Shown: positions 56,243 through 64,000 of the stretch, in pieces
Layout of the letters: each line of letters starts with the position of its first letter
How positions within the stretch are numbered: position 1 is the first letter of the stretch
DNA from: Channallabes apus
Taxonomy: Eukaryota; Chordata; Actinopteri; Siluriformes; Clariidae
Reading direction: 5' to 3'
Assembly (NCBI GenBank): GCA_030522415.1
Contig: CM060118.1
Location: 30,245,651 to 30,309,650 of the forward strand
Length of the DNA stretch: 64,000 nt
Notes under the pieces: model-generated
The model's database searches: none
What the model was told of the DNA's origin: nothing
The model's input: the letters and a program-made list of their open reading frames with translations, nothing else
Translations under genes and position numbers: made by a program

Positions 56243-59200
56243 GGTTTAGCATATTAAAATACAGAATTACTTAGTGCAACTAACAAGCCCAAACTTTTAA
56301 GAGACTTTATTCAAAAATATACATCTTTCAGAGCATCACCAGTTGTATATTTAGCCACACCACAAAAAAGAATGATAAAGGTTAACTCCGTTTATTACAT
56401 TTAACCTTGGCATCAATCTCTGTAACACAAACTTTCAACAGAAATTTCTGTTCATTTCTGTTAATGGTTAATAATACATTTTAAAATATTTGTGGCCAGA
56501 TATATGTTGTTTGTTCACACTTCCAATTGCAATTCACCCGCAAAAATATATGGGCATTATGTACGAAATGTGCAAAAGGTTAAGAAGTACGACTGACTGT
56601 ATACATAATAATGAACTACTGTATACATAAGGCATATATCGATGGGCAGGTTTGTTTGTGATTTGTCTGCCTCGGGTGTAAATTCAGAGACCCATTGTTG
56701 TCAGTTGCCTTTTTTCTCCATTAATTTTAATTTTTTTCAACATTCTTTTATAAAGATGCATTAATGCAATACTTTTTAGAATTTTGGTACAAGTACAATT
56801 TAGCCAACTATGTGCCTTAATACTGTTTATCTATTGGAATAAAGTCTGGGGAACCAATATTCTCAGAAAAAAGGTACTAAATTGGACCTTTTCTCATCGC
56901 TGAGGGGGTACCTATAAGAGAACACCCTTAGTGTACATCTCTTACCTAAAAAGGTGCATATAGTGTACTATTAGCTTTATTCCATAAACTAATTACAATC
57001 TATTCATGTAATCATTTAAGCCACAATATATCCACATTTTGAGGTGAAAGATACATATTAAATATATCTTATTTCAAAGTTATTAAAGCCATACAGTAAA
57101 TGATTTACGCTTCAGGGTTCCACCCCAGTGCCAAGGAAGGAAATACTTTAAAAGTATTACAACACTGCCCATGACATGAACATATAAATCAATTTTACAT
57201 GCTAATTTCTTTTCCTTGGGGTTAAGCCAATTGGGAATGTAATGGTTTATGAGCCATATTAACACCATCTGCACCTTTCACAAGCGTTTCTATTATTATC
57301 TATTCATTACTTGCATTTCAAGTAAATTGAACAAATGTCAGATGCATTTTGCAGCTGAGTAGAGTCATATACATCTGGGCCTATGGCCGAAGCTCAACCA
57401 TAGGCTTTTTAGTAACCGTCACAGTATGTCCTCACATACTCGGGCATCCCCTTTAATTTTCACTTAGAATTTTATAAATACAGCAAATGTATCTTTTCTA
57501 GACAGAGGAAAACAAATGGGCAGAGGCGATGTTCAGACTGGAGAGATGTGCATCAGTAGGGTAGACTGAGCAGCCTATATCTCTCTATCTTACTACAGTA
57601 AACACTGGAATATCTCTATGTATCTTCCATTGGCCTCATATTGTGTCTACTGTGCGTAATGTCCTAACATTTTATCAGATAGGATGGAGGATTTTTTTTT
57701 TCCAAACATCTAAAGTTCATTGAGGACATTTTGGGCCTATACATAGGAACCTCAGGTTCAAGGTTCATTTATGCAGAATCAAATGTGCAATCCTCTAAGC
57801 TTTCTATTCTGCTAAGCTTAAAATCTACTGCAATCAGAATCTCATTCTGGTTGTGAATACACATGACCCAGTTTGAGGAGCATATGTCTCAACTAAACTC
57901 ATTAAAAGAACACTGTAATTGACGTTTTGTTTTTCTTTCCAACTATCAGGTAAAACTGACGATTGAGGATGATCATTTAAGTTTGTCCTCATGAGATATT
58001 TCCAATATTCCAAAATTAACAGCATATGCAGAGTTACTGTATGTGGTGTGTGTGGGTGCAAAAAAATGTTGATTGAATCAACAAATACAAATACAATAGG
58101 AAGAGTACGCTTTCAGCCATAACTTTAGTAATTAAGTCAAAATTTATTTATCCATTATTATACTAATTCATTCCACTTAAAAGACAACCTCAGCTAGTGT
58201 GACAGAAATACTATTGTAAGTATTAAAGACAATTTCTTAACACAATTGTCACACATATCAATAAATGCTAAAAAGTGAAAATGTGGAATAGAACTTTTGC
58301 TACATCTCAAAAACAGACTTTTTAATTTAAATTATCCCCCCCCCCCTTATTTCTTATTATAGTGAATAGAAAACTGCACTGGCCTGCCAACAATAATATA
58401 TGCGTTTGTGTATCACAACGGGGGAAAAAATGCCACTATAAAGGAACAGATACCAGCACTACAGACCACTTAAAATCAGCACTCCGATCCACATCTACTG
58501 AGTAGACAAGACAAAGTACCCAGGTATTTGAGTGCTACAACTTTAACATTATAGAGAACTTTATCATAGAAACGTTAGAGAATTCTCCTTTAAATATAAT
58601 GTATACAGCTAAAATGACAAAAATAAAAACTATACAAAGTGGTCACCACATAAAAGGCAATGTAAAGAGAGTGAGAGAAACAGATAAAGAGACTGACTGA
58701 CAAAAAGAAAAGTAGTGCTATAACACTTTATGAATTGAACAGAGAAGGCACTAAAGCATGCATAAATATTGCAGGTAAAGGCTTAAGGTGTCAGAGGTAG
58801 GAAATGTAGAGAGAAATACAGAAAGTCTGAGGACACATAACATTCTTATAGTAGATCATCTTTCTTCAAGAGAGCAGGACAAAGAAACCTAGAAATTTAG
58901 CTAAAGGCACAGAAACAGACAGCCAAGAAAGACAAGGAAACTGGACATAAAATCCAAAATAAATCCGCACATTAAAGGTGCATTAGGTCTCTAACAGTTA
59001 AGTAGGTGGATTAAATTTTTTTTTTATTATTCTTTCTTTTTTACCTCTTTGAGCTAGCCCCTCATTTGCACCCATGTTCATAAAGCTCTACTGACAGTGT
59101 ATACTGTAAAATAACTGACACGGGGATCATTCAACCACAAAGAAACATTCCATACTAGATGCCAGTTTTCCAAACGGATTTTCACAGCCGCTTAAAAGAT

Positions 59201-59678
59201 GTGCGCCAAGACCATGACTTAATTTTCTTTTCTTTTTTTTATCATGTTTTAAACTTTACATCTTCCAGGTGATTTGTAGAAGTAAGAAATAAAAACTGAT
59301 GATTGCACCATTAAGAAAGAGCTTTTGCATGTAAAATGCTATACTGTTTAATATGTGTATGTTGTATTATACCATGTATATGACTGCATATAATTGTTAT
59401 ACGTAGATGAAGACAATAAAACACAAAGCTACATTCTCATTGTATATGCTAGGATAGATGTGTGTGTGCATTTTAGTCCCCATATTGTGCACATTTTGTG
59501 CTGATAAAGAGATTGACTGATGACTTGAGTGTGGCATGCTGAAAGGAAAATACTACAATGGGCAGTGGAAAGATAATGAAGGATCACGATCAAACATACT
59601 GTATGAATATAATCAGGACTGTGGTTGATACTCCATGTACGTGATATAGCTCGGTTAACTGACTAAGACGATGTCACT
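55570..59678 (-). other. epas1 3' UTR and downstream flank
   Basis: Starts right after the epas1 stop on the minus strand. HIF-alpha genes have long 3' UTRs, so the part nearest 59678 is probably transcribed. Many AATAAA-like sites on the minus strand prevent choosing an end. It holds an (ATA)n run at about 56213-56243 and few recognisable repeats compared with 27.6-55.6 kb. Confidence 0.45.
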
Positions 59679-59827
59679 CTAGGTGGCCTGGTCTAAAGCA
59701 CACAGTAGATCACTGCCTTGCAGCAGGTGCAAGTTGCCTTGTAGGGGGGCGTTCACTTCGCAGTCATAACGCGTCAGCTCAGGCAGACAGTACTCAAACG
59801 AGGGTCCAAGAAGACGGCTCGCCACAC
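59679..59827 (-). CDS. epas1: epas1 last coding exon (C-TAD)
   Basis: 149 nt including TAG at 59681-59679; phase 1 in. Encodes [29 protein letters not shown] and a C-terminus [15 protein letters not shown]. Acceptor CTTAG. The FIH target asparagine (CEVN) is present. Confidence 0.96.
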
Positions 59828-62800
59828 CTAAGGATGCCAAATCATAATTTACTATGCATGCAGGTAAATTGTAACTGGTATTATACATGCAGATTACTTG
59901 GGCAAAAAAGAGGATTGTTTTAGAAACATCAAGCAAAGCAAAGAAAACAAATATTTTCAATAAAAGTATTGAAATTGGGTTAAAAGTTGTCCAATACATT
60001 AATTACAGCCTGAAAAAATAGTGCTATATATAATCAGTCAATCAATAATCAGTTGCTAGGAGGAAATATGGTTGGAAAAAAAAAATCACTTTTTTGAAGT
60101 TGCATCATAAAACATTTGTAGAAATCACAGCTACTGTAAGTAAAAGCATTTCATGTGCAATGTGACAAGAGCTCATAGTACTGGGACTAAACAGCTGTGA
60201 GGCTATAAGAAAACCACCTGTTAGTGAGACTTATCAGAATAAAAGGTTTCAATTTGGTAGACGTTGAAGCAATGATCCAATATGTCCAGACTGAACCTAT
60301 TCCAGAGTCATAGATGCGTGTGACAGTTAAAAACATAAAACAGAGGTTTGTCCCAGTTATGTGATTCTAAAAAAATTAACTTCAGCACATTTTTCTGTGC
60401 AATATTTGTTTAAACAAGAAGCGGTATTAAGTCTAGCACCACTCCACTATCTAACTGTTTCAACTAACAATATGTCATGCTGAAATCTATGTTTAACTCA
60501 AAAGCATTTAAATGCCATTTGACCAATGACAAAGGACACTAATAATTAAAGAAACGCCTTGTCCCTATGCATTAAAATTCTATTTTTTAAAATTGACATG
60601 AAAAAACATCATCTTAAGCAAGACATTGCTCATTTGGAGACTCAAGAAATTGCATATAATGAGCTCACCTTGCATTTTTGTGTTGGGCACCATGTTGTAG
60701 GCTGAGTAGTTACAGCACTGTTCTGAGTAGTCTTTTTTCCCCAGTGCTGTCTGATTTCCGTGATACTGAGTCTTCCTATGCTGGTGGTCCATGTGCTCAT
60801 CTGCACAGCAAAAAATGCAAGTACATAAAAAAAAAAAAAAATTAAAAAAAAAATTAAATTCCTAGATGCAGTTTCAAGCAATCAATATTTTTCTAATTCA
60901 TATTCTGAAATTACTTAATGGTGTATTTCTAACAGCACTAAGTCAGCATTTTTTGCACGAAAGCTTTGAAAAAAAAAAAAACGGAAAATGCATTGGTGTA
61001 AATATATGCTTGATGTATTTCTTTGGTTTTAGAGTTGTGGACTTTTACCTGTTAAGGCACCTGTTAAGGCACTACTGCTTTGAGACATCCTGTTCAAAAT
61101 GGCACAGCTTTCACTTTTCATCCTTTTCCACATATCTGGTGGCTTGGTAGCAGGTGAGACCCCCTGCATAATGCACAAGTATGTCAACACATATTAATTA
61201 AATTAAAATGGAAAAAAAGGTTATTTACGAAGTCCCATCAATTTCAATAGTCGAGAGTTTTCATTAATATTCACATTAGTTTTCATAAAGCACATCAGAC
61301 ATCATATGCACTGTGTGTGTATACTCTAGGCACTGTGTGAAATTCCCAGGAGATCACCAGTCTCTGAAACCAGCCCTTCTGGCACCAACAACCATGCCAT
61401 GTTTAAAGTCACAGAAATCACACTTTCGTTTATTCTGATGTTTGATGAAAATATTAACTGAAGCTCCTAACTTTTATATGCATCGTTTTGGGCATTGTGT
61501 GGCTGCCGCATGAGTGGTTATACTGTACTGTATCTAGTATTGAGTTGACTTACCATGCTAATCTGTGAAAATGAGCGCTTCATAGTGGTTGGCACTGTGA
61601 GCCGGGCGGGGCTTATGTCTCTGAAGGCTTTACAGGGTTCATATTTTTCCACAGACCTGTTAAATGACACTCGTTATTCAGATGTCACATGTTGCCAAGG
61701 ATACATTCAGAAACTACACTGCCTTGCCAAAAAAATAGGAAAATCACGCACTAAGATTTCATTTAACCACCTTTAGCTTTTATTACAGCATACAATGTGG
61801 CGATCAGTTCATCTCAAAAAAGATTGCTTACGCTTCCAGGACCATTTTACCTGTATAACCTGGTCATTTATTACATTCAGGTAGTCAGCTGACTTCATTT
61901 TATTGCCACATACCATTTCTGAGCCTAGACCTGACCAGTTGAAGCAGATCATAACACTTGATTTCAGAGGCTACAGTAGTTTAGTTACCTCTGACTACAA
62001 TTTCTGAAAATAAATCATGATTGACTGTAATGTTCTCTTTGCCTAATGCAGGACCGTAATTTGACCCTTATGAAACAGTGATTTTTTTATTTCTTTGGCC
62101 AGTGTACTTTCAGGACGATGCTATTTTTTTTTTACCTTAGATTTTGGAGGGACAAGTGATTTGATTGCAGAGCTTGGCATGGGTGTTTTTCCACCAACGA
62201 ATCTATCGCACCACCTTTGATATTTAAGTAATTTATTGGTGGGTCAGGTGGCCAATGCAGACTGTGATGCCCACCCACAGAGGACAGTGGTGTGCTGGCT
62301 GGGTTGGTGTAGTGTGCCAGAGGCATTGGGCTGGCATAAAATATGGGGGGCCATGGCTCCACTGTAGTAGCACTGTGTGCTTGCTTCTCATTAGCAGAGT
62401 GTGGGTCGGGCTGGAAATGGGCCCCAGGAGGTGGAGTCAGTGGCTGGAAGAAGTTGGCAATGTTGCTAAAGCTGTACTGGGAAATGCCATGAGCAACATT
62501 CTCAGGAAGAGGTTCCTCCTGACAGATGGGATTTAGCTGAAAGTCTTCACCATCCATTGGAATGTAGGGGGCCAATGTCTCCAGATCTAGATCACTCAGG
62601 TCAGTCTAAAAGGAACAGAAGAAAGAAGTGCTAGACATAAGCCAATGCTGCCTTTCTAGGGCATTATGTGGTTTTAAAACATGCTCTGTATTTAAAACGG
62701 ATATGAAGCATATAGTGTGCATGCTTTAGGTGTATAGCTCAAATGAATTAAAAGTTGCACACTAGTCTAGTAAAAACACTAGCAAGCCAAACGTAGTATG

Positions 62801-64000
62801 TTTTGTCATTAAAAATGTCCAAGAACCATTCACATTCATGGATATGGACGATGACCACAAACAGATTATCCTAAATCAAATTCAACATTTTAACTTGAAA
62901 ACTAGATTCCATATTGTTTTCAGTCCAGAGTCCAGATCTTGCCAAGTTTGTGTCACAGTGTTCACATAAGCGTGTAATCGATTCACAAACATGCAGAAAC
63001 CCACTAAGATTGCAACCTCCAATATGAAATATTTGTGTTGCCAGAAACGTGTGAGAGATAACTGACTACACAACCTTTAACTAGAATCTACCTCTTGGTT
63101 GTAGGAGTTTTTCCCCTGGGTATCCATAGCAAACAGTTTCTCTGTGATCTCCATCTTTAGGTCATCCACTGGGCTTTTGTAATCATCTGGGCTGCTGAGC
63201 TGTAGAATGACATGGTAACAATAAATTCTATATTTATCTATAAAGGATATATCTCCTATATAGGAGATCAAGTGTTTTAGAAGGTGTGATTTTACCGAAG
63301 AGCAGCTGCTGAGGCTTGGAGTGGCACTGCTGGCTGGTCTGGCCTGGATTATGGAAAAGTTGCCACTTAATTTAGGCATGTTATGACCATCAGTGACTGA
63401 GTGATTGGCAGAAGGATGCACAGGGGAAACTTTCGAGTACACTGGGTATTCCTCAAATGAAGGACGACCTACAATGTAGGATGCATCAATAAAGTGTCAC
63501 TAAACATCACACAGCATATGTATGAAGTACACTACAAAAGAGTCCAAATCAGAATTTGAGATAATAAATGTATTACAAGCTTGTTCTGCTATTACCAAAG
63601 TCAAGGGGGATGACCCCATCACCAGGAGTTGGTGCTAAGTGTGTGAGATCCTCGGGTTCCTCTTTGAACTTGATGAGTCTATTCTCAGGTTCGACAGTAG
63701 ATCCAGCCTGGCTGAAGAAACTGCTCATATGTGTCTTCAGCAAAGACTCTGTCTGGTCTTTAGAGAAGATTGTTGACTTCTCCTCAATCTCACTTTCAAA
63801 ATAAGGAGGAACACAGAAGAAAAAATAAGGTTTCCTACATTTGGATAGGTTTCATTGCAACCAAAATCTAGGAAAATATAAAGTAAGTTACAATAAAAAT
63901 GTGGTTTACAGCAACCCGTTTAACTAACCTCAGGACATAGTTGACACACACGATACACTGCGGCTGAGAGTTGCGGCTACTATAAATGACAGTGCCTTGA
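59679..64000 (-). CDS. epas1: HIF-2alpha (endothelial PAS protein 1), C-terminal nine exons
   Basis: Oxygen-regulated bHLH-PAS transcription factor subunit that pairs with ARNT at hypoxia response elements in the nucleus. Nine in-phase exons give the last 505 residues; the bHLH and most PAS sequence lie right of the window. Visible in order: end of the PAS region ([19 protein letters not shown]); a sumoylation-type FKEE next to the N-terminal degron [10 protein letters not shown]; the C-terminal degron [18 protein letters not shown], whose LAP proline is hydroxylated for VHL recognition; a linker with STPLSS and WPPDPP; a short MWKRMK block; and the C-terminal activation domain [12 protein letters not shown]...LLCALDQAT, with the asparagine hydroxylated by [17 protein letters not shown] and the C-terminus fit HIF-2alpha rather than HIF-1alpha. 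Which teleost duplicate (a or b) cannot be told. Confidence 0.95.
60165..60340 (+). mobile_element. Tc1-like fragment in epas1 intron
   Basis: Resembles the middle of the Tc1 family at 2636-3662 (gagctcatagtactgggact, ggtttcaatttggtagacgt, cctattccagagtcat). Heavily degraded. Confidence 0.6.
60669..60800 (-). CDS. epas1: epas1 exon (penultimate)
   Basis: 132 nt, phase 1 in and out. Encodes [20 protein letters not shown] and then [16 protein letters not shown]. Acceptor TGCAG, donor GTGAGC. This linker is poorly conserved among vertebrates; the call rests on phase and splice sites. Confidence 0.85.
61049..61163 (-). CDS. epas1: epas1 exon with WKRMK block
   Basis: 115 nt, phase 0 in and 1 out. 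Encodes [20 protein letters not shown] and ends [10 protein letters not shown]. Acceptor TGCAG, donor GTAAAA. The exon end carries a 12-bp tandem duplication (GTGCCTTAACAG on the sense strand), so a second donor-like GTGCCT lies 12 nt upstream. Confidence 0.85.
61554..61656 (-). CDS. epas1: epas1 short exon (NLS region)
   Basis: 103 nt, phase 2 in and 0 out. Encodes [20 protein letters not shown] and [14 protein letters not shown]. Acceptor AACAG, strong donor GTAAGT. It occupies the place of the mammalian SPAM...KLKLKR nuclear-localisation segment but keeps only MKR. Other frames of the interval contain stops. Confidence 0.8.
61717..62104 (-). mobile_element. Tc1-like deletion derivative in epas1 intron
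   Basis: 388 bp with TA target sites (61715-61716 and 62105-62106). Ends cactgccttgccaaaaaaat and the inverse of tttctttggccagtg. The right arm read on the minus strand (gggtcaaattacggtcctgc) matches the start of the Tc1 family at 2636-3662, and the left arm its transposase 3' end, so it is an internally deleted copy. Confidence 0.8.
62136..62605 (-). CDS. epas1: epas1 exon with C-terminal degron
   Basis: 470 nt, phase 0 in and 2 out. Starts [20 protein letters not shown] and contains [50 protein letters not shown]; ends SLQNL. Acceptor TTTAG, donor GTAAAA at 62135-62130. The LAPYIP proline is the main VHL-directed hydroxylation site. A second possible donor (GTGGTG at 62214) would not keep phase with the next exon. 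Confidence 0.94.
63092..63199 (-). CDS. epas1: epas1 exon before the C-terminal degron
   Basis: 108 nt, phase 0 in and out. Encodes [20 protein letters not shown] followed by [16 protein letters not shown]; the [14 protein letters not shown] block is conserved in HIF-alpha proteins. Donor GTAGAT. The preceding intron (63200-63295) is 96 nt and has no stop in this frame. Confidence 0.93.
63200..63295 (-). other. stop-free 96-nt intron of epas1
   Basis: GT...AG intron with donor GTAAAA and acceptor TCTACAG, length divisible by three and open in frame with both flanking exons. Contains the perfect 18-bp palindrome atctcctatataggagat at 63251-63268. Confidence 0.75.
63296..63468 (-). CDS. epas1: epas1 exon, Ser/Pro-rich linker
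   Basis: 173 nt, phase 1 in and 0 out. Encodes [20 protein letters not shown] and, near its end, [16 protein letters not shown]. Variable linker between the two degrons. Acceptor TGTAG. Confidence 0.9.
63596..63792 (-). CDS. epas1: epas1 exon with N-terminal degron
   Basis: 197 nt, phase 2 in and 1 out. Encodes [20 protein letters not shown] and, near its end, [20 protein letters not shown]. The LAP motif is the N-terminal prolyl-hydroxylation site and FKEE fits a sumoylation consensus. Acceptor GAAAG, which is purine-rich just before the AG; donor GTAATA. Confidence 0.93.
63929..64000 (-). CDS. epas1: epas1 exon, end of PAS region (partial)
   Basis: Cut by the right edge. Encodes [20 protein letters not shown] and ends YVL plus two bases of a serine codon. 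Donor GTTAGT. Conserved end of the PAS-B/PAC segment. Confidence 0.94.

Noticed and set aside
1..64000. CRISPR arrays, bacterial operons, ribosome binding sites
   Set aside because: The DNA is vertebrate nuclear; tandem repeats seen are microsatellites or local duplications, with no spacer-repeat architecture.

Overview
The window is vertebrate nuclear DNA, almost certainly from a ray-finned (teleost) fish. It has introns with GT/AG boundaries, two recognisable vertebrate genes, and fish-type repeats: Tc1-like and hAT-like DNA transposons, V-SINEs with a conserved central block, L2-type LINEs, and sushi-type Gypsy chromoviruses. The density of Tc1-like relics and of one tRNA-derived SINE would suit a catfish or other otophysan, but that is only an inference.

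Layout. From the left edge to 27571 lies the 5' two thirds of srbd1 (minus strand). Thirteen coding exons can be placed with consistent reading phase (609 codons plus 2 nt). Its C-terminal exons lie beyond the left edge, so bases 1-9226 are intron. From about 27.6 to 59.7 kb there is no host gene I can support. That gap is filled by V-SINEs, broken Tc1-like copies, a pair of elements with CACTG ends, two LINE or reverse-transcriptase relics, a hAT-like element that swallowed a Gypsy element (40492-47061), a solo LTR (47163-48132), and a second, internally deleted Gypsy element (51200-54546). From 59679 to the right edge lie the last nine coding exons of epas1 (HIF-2alpha, minus strand). They carry both oxygen-dependent degradation motifs and the C-terminal transactivation domain. 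The bHLH-PAS half lies beyond the right edge.

The two genes are not a functional unit; they are syntenic neighbours also found near each other in other vertebrates. The points most worth a second look are: (i) both Gypsy elements show a self-priming signature, in which the predicted first 10-12 nt of the RNA are complementary to the segment just after the 5' LTR, and the intact one has a -1 frameshift heptamer between gag and pol; (ii) a 96-nt stop-free intron of epas1, in frame and carrying an 18-bp perfect palindrome, sits just before the exon that leads into the C-terminal degron; (iii) two srbd1 exons have long (TG)n runs in place of the usual polypyrimidine tract at their 3' splice sites; and (iv) young repeats sit 10-29 nt from splice donors in both genes. 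Exon calls rest on phase consistency and remembered family similarity; no alignment could be run.
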